A stretch of 64,000 nt of DNA from Lutimonas vermicola (GTDB lineage Bacteria > Bacteroidota > Bacteroidia > Flavobacteriales > Flavobacteriaceae): the NCBI RefSeq assembly GCF_038433205.1, contig NZ_JBCDNA010000003.1, positions 558,001 to 622,000 on the forward strand, read 5' to 3'. This document shows positions 51,595-61,430 of this stretch, one piece after another. Both the position numbers and the translations under genes were made by a program. Numbering within the stretch: the first letter of the stretch is position 1; every line of letters begins with the position of its first letter. The notes under the pieces were generated by a model. The model searched no databases. It was not told the origin of the DNA and saw only the letters and a list, made by a program, of their open reading frames with translations.

Positions 51595-52467
51595 ATGAAG
51601 TCGATTATAGTTACTGCTGATGACCTGGGATTAGACCCTTCTATAAACAGGGGAATATTAGAAGCATATAAAAATGGGTTAGTTACGTGTTCAGCTTTGC
51701 TTATGAACGCACCTTCTACAGATGAAGGTATAGCAATAGCTAAAGATAACCCTGGCTTAGAAGTTGGCATTCACCTTTCAATTGTTGAAGGCTTCTCTTT
51801 AAGAAATATTCATTCAACTATAACTTCTAAAACCGCATATTTTGAAAATGGAATTTGCCTAAGGCGAGATTGGCATGATTTCTTAAAATGCTATTTAAAA
51901 GGGAATATTAATTTCAAAGAACTGGAGGAAGAGTTTGAGCTTCAAATTGGCAAATTTAAATCACATTTTAATACGATACCATTTCTTAATTCTACTCAGC
52001 ATCTTCATTTGCTTCCCGGAATATGGAAAATCGTATTGAAATTATGTAAGCGTCATGAAATTAATTATGTTAGGCTACCTAAAATGACCTTTCCTGACCG
52101 TTTATGGTTAAACAAAAGGATGTTTTATCTTCTGCCGTTTTCCATTTTAGGATCTTATTGCCGTTTTTCACTTAGAAATACGCAGATTCAAACTACTGAT
52201 TTTATGGTCGGAATGCAGTTTTCAGGAAGTGTAACTGTTGATAGATTAAAATTTATACTTTCAAATTTAAGAACTGGAACGAGTGAAATCATGTTGCATC
52301 CGGGATATCATAGTGATTACCTGGTTAAGCAATTACCAACTTCATATAACAATTTCCTCTGGGAAGATGAACTCAAAGCTGCAACATCTTTAGATACTAA
52401 ATTCTATATCGAATCAAACAAAATTAATTTACTTAAATTTTCCGATGTTAATACCACTGAAGTATGA
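51595..52467 (+). CDS. ChbG/HpnK family (YdjC-type) deacetylase
   Basis: This 290-residue protein starts with IIVTADDLGLDPSINRGILEAYKNG (metal-binding TADD and glycine-rich loop) and has LEVGIHLSIVEG and LNSTQHLHLLPGIW, characteristic of carbohydrate deacetylases of the YdjC family. It removes an N-acetyl or related group from a diacetylchitobiose-like or lipid-linked sugar. The ATG of the next gene overlaps its stop by 4 bp. Confidence 0.88.
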   Translation: MKSIIVTADDLGLDPSINRGILEAYKNGLVTCSALLMNAPSTDEGIAIAKDNPGLEVGIHLSIVEGFSLRNIHSTITSKTAYFENGICLRRDWHDFLKCYLKGNINFKELEEEFELQIGKFKSHFNTIPFLNSTQHLHLLPGIWKIVLKLCKRHEINYVRLPKMTFPDRLWLNKRMFYLLPFSILGSYCRFSLRNTQIQTTDFMVGMQFSGSVTVDRLKFILSNLRTGTSEIMLHPGYHSDYLVKQLPTSYNNFLWEDELKAATSLDTKFYIESNKINLLKFSDVNTTEV

Positions 52468-53411
52468 AAACAATTAGCATTGTAATTCCTGCATACAATG
52501 AGGAAGAAAGTCTGCCCTTTCTTTTGGATTCATTATTAGCACTATTTGAAAAGAAAGAATATATATTAGAAATAATTGTTATTGATGATGGGAGCAAGGA
52601 TAATACATTTGATGTAGTCCGGAAATATAACAAGGTCAACAATTATATAAAAGGAATAAAACTGTCAAGAAATATGGGTCATCAAGCAGCATTAGATTGC
52701 GGGTTACGTCATACTATCGGTGATGCAGTAATCAGTATGGATGCAGACATGCAGCATCCACCGGAAATGATTCCCAAAATGCTTGATTTATGGGAGAATG
52801 AAGACTTTGAAGTTGTCTTAACTTCTAAGATGGAAAATAGAGATACAGGTCTTTTTTATATGATATGGTCAAAAACATTTTATTCTGTTTTTAATAAATG
52901 GTCAGAAGTAAAATTGACACCTAATGGATCTGACTTTAGATTAATGGGAAGAAAGAGTTTAGATGCTATCCTAAAAATGCCTGAATATCATAAATTTTAT
53001 CGGGGATTAGTCCATTTTGTAGGTTTTAAAACAGTCACGATTCCATCACATGTAGATAAACGAATTGCCGGTACAAGGTCTTATACTTTCAGTAAATCAC
53101 TTCGTCTTGCTTCTGATGGATTATTTTCATTTTCTAACTTCGCTCTAAAGCTCCCTTTTTTCTTTGGGCTGATACTTTTATGTATCGTTATTTTCTACTT
53201 GGCATATGTGGTCATAGGCATGTTTGCATTTAATTTCCAGTTTGTCAAAGGCTGGCCTTCAACAATAACACTGATTATACTGTCTATGGGCCTTCAACTT
53301 GTTTTTATGGGAATTATTGGTTTGTATATCGGAAAAATATTTAATGAAGTTAAGAGTCGCCCTCAGTACTTTAAAGATGAAGAGGTTGGAATTGGCAAAA
53401 CCAGTGACTGA
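52464..53411 (+). CDS. GT2 glycosyltransferase, GtrB/ArnC-like with membrane anchor
   Basis: This 315-residue GT-A enzyme has IVIPAYNEEESLPFLL, IDDGSKDNT, SMDADMQHPPEMIPKM (DxD-like metal site) and two C-terminal membrane helices (FFGLILLCIVIFYLAYVVIG and ITLIILSMGLQLVFMGIIGL), as in GtrB-type undecaprenyl-phosphate sugar synthases. It would supply the lipid-linked sugar for the GT87 or GT39 transferases in this locus. Translationally coupled to ChbG by a 4-bp overlap. Confidence 0.88.
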   Translation: MKTISIVIPAYNEEESLPFLLDSLLALFEKKEYILEIIVIDDGSKDNTFDVVRKYNKVNNYIKGIKLSRNMGHQAALDCGLRHTIGDAVISMDADMQHPPEMIPKMLDLWENEDFEVVLTSKMENRDTGLFYMIWSKTFYSVFNKWSEVKLTPNGSDFRLMGRKSLDAILKMPEYHKFYRGLVHFVGFKTVTIPSHVDKRIAGTRSYTFSKSLRLASDGLFSFSNFALKLPFFFGLILLCIVIFYLAYVVIGMFAFNFQFVKGWPSTITLIILSMGLQLVFMGIIGLYIGKIFNEVKSRPQYFKDEEVGIGKTSD

Positions 53412-53551
53412 TTATTTGTTTGAAAGTTCTAGACTTCACTAGACAGCAATATGACAGTTAAGCTTTTTAACTAATTCGTCTTTATAATCACTTAAATAGA
53501 AAGTATCCAAAATGAAATTATGGATTAGTAAAAATATTAAAACCTGATAAA

Positions 53552-54403
53552 ATGAATTGTCCCGTTTGTTCGAAAAATAATGCAGAATTCAGGTTTATTA
53601 AAAATGGCTATTCAATTTTACACTGTAAAGATTGTGATCATTTGTTCACTGACTATGAGCCAACAGCTCAGGGAGTGGATCATATATATTCAGATGATTA
53701 TTTTTTTAAAGGTGGCGTAGGATACGATGATTATACCTTAGAAAAGGACATGCTGATAAAAAGAGGTGAATATTATGCGGATAAAATTAGTAAACATATT
53801 GCTCCAGGTAAAGTTTTGGACGTAGGTTCTGCCGCAGGCTTTATTTTAAAAGGCTTTGAAAACAAAGGGTGGAATGGGACTGGAATAGAACCAAACAAAT
53901 CTATGGTAGATTATGGGAGGCAAAATTTGGGATTAAACTTACAACAGGGTACAATTGAAACCATAGAACTAAAAGAAAAATTTGACTTAATTATTATCAT
54001 CCAGGTAGTGGCACATCTTTATGACCTTAACTGTTCAATGAACAAAATTTCCAATTCTCTTAATCCAGGAGGCCTCATACTCATTGAAACATGGGACAAA
54101 GACAGTTGGACCTCTAGAATATTTGGAAAATACTGGCATGAATACTGCCCTCCGAGTACCTTAAACTATTTCAGCAAAAAAATTTTAAATCATTATATGA
54201 GTAGTCATAAGAATTTACTTATTGATCAGGGAACACCGAAAAAAAAGATTCATTCTAAACATGCAAAATCACTAATAAGTCATAAACTTATGGAAGTTAA
54301 AGGAATGAATTGGGCTACTGTATTTTTAAAATTAATTCCTGATAATGTGATGCTACCCTATCCTTCAGAAGACTTATTTTGGGCGCTATATAAAAGATAT
54401 TAA
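53552..54403 (+). CDS. SAM-dependent methyltransferase with N-terminal zinc ribbon
   Basis: This 283-residue protein has a four-cysteine zinc knuckle (Cys3, Cys6, Cys25, Cys28: CPVC...CKDC) and a class I methyltransferase core with VLDVGSAAGFILKGF (SAM motif I) and the later PGGLILIETWDKD. Such proteins (Methyltransf_13-like layout) methylate sugars in polysaccharide loci. The site of methylation cannot be predicted. Flanking gaps of 140 and 168 bp lack genes. Confidence 0.85.
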   Translation: MNCPVCSKNNAEFRFIKNGYSILHCKDCDHLFTDYEPTAQGVDHIYSDDYFFKGGVGYDDYTLEKDMLIKRGEYYADKISKHIAPGKVLDVGSAAGFILKGFENKGWNGTGIEPNKSMVDYGRQNLGLNLQQGTIETIELKEKFDLIIIIQVVAHLYDLNCSMNKISNSLNPGGLILIETWDKDSWTSRIFGKYWHEYCPPSTLNYFSKKILNHYMSSHKNLLIDQGTPKKKIHSKHAKSLISHKLMEVKGMNWATVFLKLIPDNVMLPYPSEDLFWALYKRY

Positions 54404-54501
54404 ACCTCAGAGCAAGCCCTGAACTCAATAACAGGAATCGACCTAAGGGACGTGATATTCACCTAGATCCCGCTAAAAAATGCAGGATTACTTCAACTTA
54501 C

Positions 54502-54535
54502 AATTTTGAGGAGTTTTTAAAACGAGCTCAAAATT
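54502..54535. repeat. Inverted repeat between the methyltransferase and GT2 genes
   Basis: AATTTTGAG (54502-54510) pairs with CTCAAAATT (54527-54535) across a 16-base loop. It is AT-rich with no long T-run, so it may be a weak terminator or a repeat scar. Confidence 0.4.
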
Positions 54536-54571
54536 GAGTTTCACTAATAAAAAAATAATAAAATCTTTATT

Positions 54572-55627
54572 ATGCAACAAACACTTCTTAATAAAACGAC
54601 AATACCGTTTATATCAATAATCTTACCCTGTTATAATGAAGAGGCCATTCTTGAGGTAAATGTTAATGCTATTATCAATTATTTAGAAACCAATACTAAA
54701 TACAAATGGGAAATTGTTATTGTTGATGATGGGAGCAATGATAAAACAGGAGAAATTGCGGATAATCTTGAGAACAATTATAGCAACATAAAGGTAATTC
54801 ATCACCCATGCAATTTAAATCTGGGCAGGGCATTACAAACCGGATTTTGTAATACCAAGGGAGATATTATAGTTGTGATGGATATTGATCTTAGCTATTC
54901 TGTTGAACATATTGGCAGCATGGTTGATAAAATTATGGAGACTTCCTGTGATATGGTTTTAGCTTCACCTTATATGAAAGGGGGCAAAGTTACCAATGTT
55001 CCGTTTCTTAGAAAAGTAATGAGTTTATGGTTGAATCGTTTCATGCGTTTTTCTGCACAGCAGAAGTACCATACTTATACTGGAATGGTAAGAGCTTACA
55101 AAGCTGATTTTATTCGAAATATAAACCTAAAAACGACAGACTACGAGATAAATCCTGAGATCATGTATAAAGCAATGATTGTTCGGGCCAGAATAATAGA
55201 AATACCGGCACATCTTGACTGGACAGAACAGAATAAATTTTTGGACAAAAGAACTTCAAGTATTCGAATAATTAAAGCGTTCTTTTCTGGAATTATGGCT
55301 GCCTTTATTTTTAGGCCATACATCTTTTTTCTTGGTATTGGAAGTGTTTTAATGTTTCTCTCTTTGTTTGAACTTATCTGGTTACTTATTGATACTCTAA
55401 AAGATTTTAAACAATCAATTACTTTAGAGGGTTCAACATTAAATTCTTTTTCTCTTAGTTTGGCTAAACAATTTGCGAATAATCCTCAAACATTCATAGT
55501 TGGAGGAATTACATTTCTGGCTGCTATACAAATGCTATCCTTAGGTTTTCTGTCACTTCAAAGCAAAAGATATTTCGAAGAACTATTTCACTTGTCGACA
55601 TCGATAAAAAAAAACAGCGATAATTGA
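54572..55627 (+). CDS. GT2 glycosyltransferase with C-terminal membrane helices
   Basis: This 351-residue GT-A enzyme has SIILPCYNEEAILE, VDDGSNDKTG, VMDIDLSYSVEHI (metal-site region) and TGMVRAYKADFIRNI. Two C-terminal hydrophobic segments (IFFLGIGSVLMFLSLFELIW and FIVGGITFLAAIQMLSLGFL) anchor it in the membrane. It resembles DPM1/GtrB-like polyprenyl-phosphate glycosyltransferases and is a distant paralogue of the enzyme at 52464. It probably feeds the GT39-like gene downstream. Confidence 0.85.
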   Translation: MQQTLLNKTTIPFISIILPCYNEEAILEVNVNAIINYLETNTKYKWEIVIVDDGSNDKTGEIADNLENNYSNIKVIHHPCNLNLGRALQTGFCNTKGDIIVVMDIDLSYSVEHIGSMVDKIMETSCDMVLASPYMKGGKVTNVPFLRKVMSLWLNRFMRFSAQQKYHTYTGMVRAYKADFIRNINLKTTDYEINPEIMYKAMIVRARIIEIPAHLDWTEQNKFLDKRTSSIRIIKAFFSGIMAAFIFRPYIFFLGIGSVLMFLSLFELIWLLIDTLKDFKQSITLEGSTLNSFSLSLAKQFANNPQTFIVGGITFLAAIQMLSLGFLSLQSKRYFEELFHLSTSIKKNSDN

Positions 55628-55724
55628 GCGATGATAAATATCTTATTAGTGCCGACAAGAAAACTACATAATTTTCAAGTCTTTGATAAGAAAGCTTCAA
55701 GTACGAGGATTGTGAAGTTTTGAA

Positions 55725-55765
55725 TCCCGATTATTCTCGGGACAAGGTTCCGATAATAATCGGAA
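55725..55765. repeat. Alternative-pairing hairpins between GT2 and GT39
   Basis: TCCCGA/TCGGGA (55725-55730, 55737-55742) and TTCCGAT/ATCGGAA (55748-55754, 55759-55765) form two adjacent hairpins. CCGATTATT (55727-55735) can also pair with AATAATCGG (55755-55763), so the structures exclude one another. The surrounding 253-bp gap has no gene. Confidence 0.5.
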
Positions 55766-55880
55766 TCACTTTTGTAAATGACTGTTTTTAAAACGAGTAT
55801 AACAAAGTAATTGACTTTTTCTTGCAGAGACTAATTATAAAAATAAATCAAAGATATTTTAACTTTAATATATTAAAATA

Positions 55881-57203
55881 ATGAGAAGCATAAAATTCCC
55901 TAAAAACCCATATGTGCTTTTTTTCCCTTTTTTAATTTTGTACATTATTTATGTATCGGTATTTTCTAGAGATGTCAATTATGGGGATCAAGGTATGTAC
56001 TTAAAATGGGCTGAGTATCTTTTAACCGTTGATTTTAAAGAGCCATTGAACGATAATGGATCGATCCCCAATGGTCCTGGATATCCAATCATATTAATAC
56101 CATTTGTACTTTTTAAGTTACCTCTAATTTGCATTACTCTCCTTAATGCATTGCTTTACTATTTTTCTATTATTCTAATATTTAAATCTCTGCAACTGCT
56201 TGTTCAACAAAGGATTGCAGTTTTAACAAGTCTGTTTTGGGCTTTTTATATTAATTCTTTTATTAGTATGAGAGCAATTAGCCCTGAAGTATTTACTTCA
56301 TTTCTTGTGGCATTGCTCACCTATAGTGTGGTAAAGACTTTTACTTCTATTGAAGTAGAAAAAGTCAAAAAATATCTTATTATTTCAGGAATCACTTTAG
56401 GTTTTATAATATTAACAAAAGTTATTTTTGGTTATGTTGTTTATTTTTTGCTTTTTGGTTCAGTTATTTTATGGTTGATAAACAAAAAGTCTGCTAACTT
56501 ATCCAGGGTGTTGATGATTTTATTGATTTCAATTGGATTAACTATCCCGTATTTAACGTATACTTATTATCACACAGGCAAGATTTTTTATTGGGCTACT
56601 TCTGGGGGTGTTAATTTATATTGGATGAGTACGCCTTACGAAGGAGAATATGGAAGTTATATATCCTTTGAGAGCTTGAAACAGAAATCAACTTTTGAAC
56701 AAAACGGAATATATGTATACAATGATTCAAATATTTCCAATCATCTTAAAGTTTGGGAGGAAATTGAGAATTATAATAGAATCCAACAAGATGATAAATT
56801 AAAAAGTATAGCGATTAACAATATAAAAAAACATCCGGTGAAATTTTTACAAAATTGGATCAGCAACGTTGGACGAATACTTTTAAATAATCCATATTCT
56901 TACAATTTGCAAAAGCCACGTTCACTATTCTTTACTCCATTAAATGGAATTATCATCGTCCTGCTTTTATTTTCTCTTGTTCCAACTTATAAATATTGGC
57001 ATAAAATAAATTTTGGAATTCGTTTTTTAATACTCTTTTCTTTGGTTTATTTGGGAGGAAGTACTTTAGGATCTGCAGAATCCAGGATGTTTGCAATTAC
57101 GGCTCCAGTATTACTTTTATGGATAGCATTTATTTTGCAAAATACAATAAAGATTAATCTCAAATTTAATACAGTATTGCCAAATACCCATGAAAATCAT
57201 TAG
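55881..57203 (+). CDS. GT39/ArnT-like membrane glycosyltransferase
   Basis: This 440-residue protein has about ten membrane segments and the first periplasmic loop SRDVNYGDQGMYLKWAEYLL followed by GPGYPIILIPFVLF. This resembles the acidic Asp-loop of PMT/ArnT-type GT-C enzymes. It would use a polyprenyl-phosphate sugar made by the neighbouring GT2 enzymes. The acceptor could be the O-unit or lipid A. Wzx follows after 44 bp. Confidence 0.75.
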   Translation: MRSIKFPKNPYVLFFPFLILYIIYVSVFSRDVNYGDQGMYLKWAEYLLTVDFKEPLNDNGSIPNGPGYPIILIPFVLFKLPLICITLLNALLYYFSIILIFKSLQLLVQQRIAVLTSLFWAFYINSFISMRAISPEVFTSFLVALLTYSVVKTFTSIEVEKVKKYLIISGITLGFIILTKVIFGYVVYFLLFGSVILWLINKKSANLSRVLMILLISIGLTIPYLTYTYYHTGKIFYWATSGGVNLYWMSTPYEGEYGSYISFESLKQKSTFEQNGIYVYNDSNISNHLKVWEEIENYNRIQQDDKLKSIAINNIKKHPVKFLQNWISNVGRILLNNPYSYNLQKPRSLFFTPLNGIIIVLLLFSLVPTYKYWHKINFGIRFLILFSLVYLGGSTLGSAESRMFAITAPVLLLWIAFILQNTIKINLKFNTVLPNTHENH

Positions 57204-57247
57204 AAAGTTTCAGGAACCAAATTTGGTAAATTTCTTATTGGATAAAT

Positions 57248-58708
57248 ATGTCAGAGCTTAATAAAAAGGTTGCCAATGCCACAAAATGGTCATCATTAAC
57301 TGAAATAGCGGCAAAACTTATAGCACCAATTACAACCATGGTGTTGGCTCGTTTGCTAACGCCGGAAGCTTTTGGTGTTGTAGCAACTGTAACCATGATT
57401 ATCAGTTTTACTCAAATTTTCAGTGATGCTGGGTTTCAAAAATACTTAATCCAGTACGAATTTGAGAATGATGATGATAAATATAAAACAACTAATGTTG
57501 CATTCTTGTCCAACTTGGCCATATCTCTGATTTTATGGGGAATAATTATTGTTTTTAGGGAATCACTTGCTAATATGGTTGGGAACCCGGGATTAGGAAA
57601 TGTAATTGCAATAGCATGTGTTTCCATTCCACTTGCGGCATTTTCAAGTATTCAAGTTGCTTTATACAAACGGAGTTTTGATTTTAAAACATTGTTTTAT
57701 GTGAGGTTAGCAGGAATTTTAATTCCCCTCGTAATAACTATCCCTTTGGCCATATTTTTAAAAAATTATTGGGCTTTAATTATTGGAACAATTTTAGTAC
57801 ACACATCAAATGCAATTATATTAACTATAAAATCAAAATGGAAGCCAAACGGGTATTATAGCATTAAACGATTAAAAAAGATGCTTTCATTTAGCAGTTG
57901 GGTGTTATTTGATACTGTATTGGTTTGGGCAACAAGTTATATAGACATCTTTATAATAGGTGTTACCTTAAACGAATACTACTTAGGCCTATACAAAACT
58001 TCAATAACAACTGTTGGCCAAATTACAGCCATTATTACAGCAACTATTCTACCCATAATGTTGCCTACTTTGTCCAGATTGCAAAATGATAAAGAAGAAT
58101 TAAAAAAAATGCTGCTTAAATTCCAAAAAATGACAAGTATAATTTTAATTCCATTGGGTGTTGGGATTTTTATGTTTAGCGATTTGATAACACTGATTTT
58201 GTTAGGAGAGCAATGGACTGAGGCATCTGACTTTATTGGCATATGGGGTTTAATGAGTGCAATAACTATTATTTTCTCTCGTTTTAGTACAATTATTTAT
58301 CCAGCTGTAGGAAAACCAAGAATGTCTGTTGTTGCTCAGTTATTACATTTAGTCGTATTAATTCCAGCAATCATTTTTTCAGCAGATTATGGTTTTGAAG
58401 TTCTATTTTGGGTGCGTTCCTTGGTAAGATTTGAATTAATATTCGTTAACCTAATAATAACCTATTATCTGGTAACACTTTCACCTTGGAAGATGTTAAG
58501 AAATATAGCCCCTGAACTTTTGGTTTCTGTTTTTATGGGGATAGTGGCATATCTTTTACTACAAATTCATAGCTCTATTGTTTGGTCATTCTCAACAATC
58601 TCGATATGCATTGTTGTATATTTCATGAGTCTAGCTATTTTCCCAAAAGAAAAACAAATAATATTAAAACTAGTTAATCAAGTTTATAAAAGAATTGGAA
58701 GAAAATGA
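57248..58708 (+). CDS. wzx: Wzx-type oligosaccharide flippase (MOP superfamily)
   Basis: This 486-residue protein has about 12-14 membrane segments and the MOP/Polysacc_synt signature near the N-terminus: KVANATKWSSLTEIAAKLIAPITTMVLARLLTPEAFGVVATVTMI. Similar proteins (WzxC/TuaB-like) flip undecaprenyl-linked repeat units to the periplasm. It is next to the polymerase gene, as expected for a Wzx/Wzy-dependent pathway. The symbol is used for function; no specific allele is implied. Confidence 0.88.
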   Translation: MSELNKKVANATKWSSLTEIAAKLIAPITTMVLARLLTPEAFGVVATVTMIISFTQIFSDAGFQKYLIQYEFENDDDKYKTTNVAFLSNLAISLILWGIIIVFRESLANMVGNPGLGNVIAIACVSIPLAAFSSIQVALYKRSFDFKTLFYVRLAGILIPLVITIPLAIFLKNYWALIIGTILVHTSNAIILTIKSKWKPNGYYSIKRLKKMLSFSSWVLFDTVLVWATSYIDIFIIGVTLNEYYLGLYKTSITTVGQITAIITATILPIMLPTLSRLQNDKEELKKMLLKFQKMTSIILIPLGVGIFMFSDLITLILLGEQWTEASDFIGIWGLMSAITIIFSRFSTIIYPAVGKPRMSVVAQLLHLVVLIPAIIFSADYGFEVLFWVRSLVRFELIFVNLIITYYLVTLSPWKMLRNIAPELLVSVFMGIVAYLLLQIHSSIVWSFSTISICIVVYFMSLAIFPKEKQIILKLVNQVYKRIGRK

Positions 58709-58780
58709 TTAAAATAATTGTAGCAGGTGATTTCTGTTCGAGAAAGACTTATTTATGTTCTTAAAAATATGAAGTAAAGT

Positions 58781-59956
58781 ATGCGAAACTTAACTTATTT
58801 GCTTAATTATTTTTATATCATATTTGTCCTTTTATGGGGACCAATACATGAAACCATATTCACTTTGGATTCCAAAGGACGTCTTGTTGTCTATTTAACA
58901 ATCTTTGTTTTTCTCCTAAATTTTATTACAAATTCAAGATTTCAACGATTTTCTTTATCAAAGCCAATTATTTTCTGGGGTGTTTGGATTATTTACTCAG
59001 CTATTAATTTAATAATTACAGGTTATAATGGAGATTTACCTTTTTTATGGTACCTTGTCTTAAGACTCTTTACACCCTTCACAGTAATGCTAATCGTTTC
59101 TGTCGAATTGTACTATGCTCCCAAGAAAATTTTATATGTTTTACTAAGCACATTCATAATATACGGACTGTTCATATTAATATTGGTTGATAATTATTCT
59201 GGATTTAGTGGAGAACAAAATGTTGGTGCCTTTGGTAATATGGGACCTTTAAATATCATGTTTATTATTTTTTATTCGGGTTTGCTATTTGCACATAAAT
59301 GGTTAAAACAACAAAATCTATTTTTTTGTATTCTCTTTGCATTTCTTATAATCGTGTTAAGTGCCACTCGTAAAGCTTTTGGTGCAGCAGTAATAATGTT
59401 AACATTCATAATCCTTTCGCAAATTAAACTATCACCTAAGAAACTTGTACAAGTAGCGGTTTTGAGCTTAATTACAATCTGGAGTATCAATTTTGCCTTG
59501 AACAATACAACTATGGGTAAACGCTTTACTACCATTGAGGAATCAGGTATGGAATATAATACAACTGATAACGAAACACTAAATTTATTGGGGGATAGAG
59601 CCTATTTTTATATTAAAGGTTGGAGCATCTTTCTTGAAAAACCAATTGCTGGAATTGGATTAAATAATTTCCCAAAAATAGCAGAATCTTCTTATCGTAT
59701 TCATAGTGAGTATATTGTTCAAATTACCGAGGGAGGCATTATTGGGAGCTCACTGTTTTTATTTTTCTATTTATGGATTTCACTAAATCTTTACAATAGT
59801 TGGAGAAAAAATAAAAATAATCGAAGCATAATACTTGTATTAATCGGTGGGTTTGTTGCAATTATTTTTATAAACATAACAGCTTGGACATATGAATTTT
59901 CTCATTACTTCGCTTGTTTTGGGATAATTATAGGGTATCTAAAAAAGATGAAATAA
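58781..59956 (+). CDS. wzy: O-antigen polymerase/ligase family protein (Wzy-like)
   Basis: This 391-residue protein has about ten membrane segments and a long loop before the C-terminus. ISLNNF-like GIGLNNFPKIAESSYRIHSEYI followed by ITEGGIIGSSLFLFFYLWISL is the Wzy_C/O-antigen ligase pattern (HSE.I...EGG..G). It likely polymerises the repeat units flipped by Wzx. The stop at 59954-59956 is followed in the same frame by a remnant of another such protein. Confidence 0.82.
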   Translation: MRNLTYLLNYFYIIFVLLWGPIHETIFTLDSKGRLVVYLTIFVFLLNFITNSRFQRFSLSKPIIFWGVWIIYSAINLIITGYNGDLPFLWYLVLRLFTPFTVMLIVSVELYYAPKKILYVLLSTFIIYGLFILILVDNYSGFSGEQNVGAFGNMGPLNIMFIIFYSGLLFAHKWLKQQNLFFCILFAFLIIVLSATRKAFGAAVIMLTFIILSQIKLSPKKLVQVAVLSLITIWSINFALNNTTMGKRFTTIEESGMEYNTTDNETLNLLGDRAYFYIKGWSIFLEKPIAGIGLNNFPKIAESSYRIHSEYIVQITEGGIIGSSLFLFFYLWISLNLYNSWRKNKNNRSIILVLIGGFVAIIFINITAWTYEFSHYFACFGIIIGYLKKMK

Positions 59957-60298
59957 TTCAGCTATGGTGCAAAAACTTCTGAAGAACATTCGGTGATAGG
60001 TTTACGTAATCAAAATGAGTATTTTAAAATACGGCTCAATTCCCATTCTGAAAAGATATCTATGTTCGCTGAAACTAGAGCTATGGGTTTTATCTTATAT
60101 TTCTTAGCTAACATACTTATTACAAAAGAATTAATTAAGGAAAGAAGAGGCAAATCAAAAAGGGAAAAGGGCATATATTTTGTATTGATAGCATCAATGA
60201 TTATAATATTATTAGTAGGTTTTGGGAGATGGAATTATGGTTTGTTTTTGCATTGGGTGTATTTGGGATTTGTTACATCTTTTATAAAATTTAAATAG
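59957..60298 (+). pseudogene. C-terminal remnant of a second O-antigen polymerase/ligase
   Basis: Directly after the wzy stop and in the same frame, 113 codons read FSYGAKTSEEHSVI, LRNQNEYFKIRLNSHSEK, MFAETRAMGFILYFLANI and several membrane residues to a stop at 60298. NSHSE...AET..GF matches the Wzy_C block (HSE.....E.G..GF) of complete polymerases. No N-terminal portion or start is present in this window (a GTG at 59993 exists), so it looks like the tail of a deleted second wzy. Translation is unlikely but not excluded. Confidence 0.65.
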
Positions 60299-60305
60299 TT
60301 AAATT

Positions 60306-61430
60306 ATGAGTGATATTATAATAGCCGGAGATTTGGCTCCTTTGTCAAAAAACCAACCTCTTTTTGAAATAGGGGAGGTTTCGTCCATATTAAATAATTT
60401 AGAAATTCATTCAGATTTTTTTGTAGCCAATTTAGAATGTCCATTAACAAGTTCCAATAAAAAACAATTGAAGTCTGGACCAAACATAAAAGCTTCATTA
60501 AAAACCATAAATGGTATAAAAAACATTGGTATTAGTCTTGTTAACTTAGCAAACAATCATATTCTTGACTTTGGTGAAGAGGGCTATAATGATACTCTTA
60601 CAGCCCTTGAAAAAAATGAGATCGATTATTTTGGATCAGGTAGCTCGTTAAATGAAGCTAATACAATTTTCGTTAAAAAAATTGCTGGGTTAAAAATAGG
60701 GTTCTATGGAGTGTCTGAGTTTGAATGGAGTATTGTTTCCAATTCTAAGTCTGGAGCAAACCCAATTGATAAAATTGGGTTTTTAGAAGCTAAGGAAAAG
60801 ACAGAATTTGATCACCTTATAGTTTTCATCCATGGAGGAAAGGAACACTATAATTTGCCGACACCGAATTTACAAAAATTAGCACGATTTTATGCAGACT
60901 ACGGAGCTTCGGTGGTCATATGCCAGCATACCCATATCATAGGTTGCCAAGAAACTTATAAAAACATTCCGATTTTTTATGGTCAGGGGAATTTTATTTT
61001 TAATTACGGGAATAATAAAACTAAAGACTGGAATTCAGGCTTTTTGATTAACCTGAATTTAGCTAAAAATAAAATAGATTGGAAACTTATTTTTTTTAAT
61101 CAATTACCCGAAGGAGGTGTGATAAAAATGTGTGAGGACGAAGAAAAAGAGTATATGGAATTATTCAATGTGAGGTCAAAGTTAATTTTAAGTGAAGCTA
61201 AAGTTAAGGAGAAATGGATTATTGAATGTGCTAGAGAAGGATGGAAATATGAACGTCAATTGGGTGGAATTAACAAAAGAATTTTCAATTTATTGAACAA
61301 ACTTAAACTTGATAGATTTATATTTCAACCAAATAAAACAAAAAGTCAGTTAAGTATGTTACGATGTGAAACACATAGGGAGGTTATAGAGACGTGGTTA
61401 AGTAGTAAAATTAAGGAATTTGAAATATGA
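60306..61430 (+). CDS. CapA-family metallophosphatase-like protein (PGA_cap)
   Basis: This 374-residue protein has the CapA/PgsA pattern: IIAGDLAPL, ANLECPLTSS (N-E), LANNHILDFGEEG (NNH-D motif) and HGGKEHYNLP plus HTHIIG with metal-binding His residues. CapA proteins of the calcineurin-like fold are associated with poly-gamma-glutamate or capsule synthesis. No signal peptide is visible, so it may act in the cytoplasm. Its stop overlaps the ATP-grasp start by 4 bp, so the two are coupled. Confidence 0.85.
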   Translation: MSDIIIAGDLAPLSKNQPLFEIGEVSSILNNLEIHSDFFVANLECPLTSSNKKQLKSGPNIKASLKTINGIKNIGISLVNLANNHILDFGEEGYNDTLTALEKNEIDYFGSGSSLNEANTIFVKKIAGLKIGFYGVSEFEWSIVSNSKSGANPIDKIGFLEAKEKTEFDHLIVFIHGGKEHYNLPTPNLQKLARFYADYGASVVICQHTHIIGCQETYKNIPIFYGQGNFIFNYGNNKTKDWNSGFLINLNLAKNKIDWKLIFFNQLPEGGVIKMCEDEEKEYMELFNVRSKLILSEAKVKEKWIIECAREGWKYERQLGGINKRIFNLLNKLKLDRFIFQPNKTKSQLSMLRCETHREVIETWLSSKIKEFEI

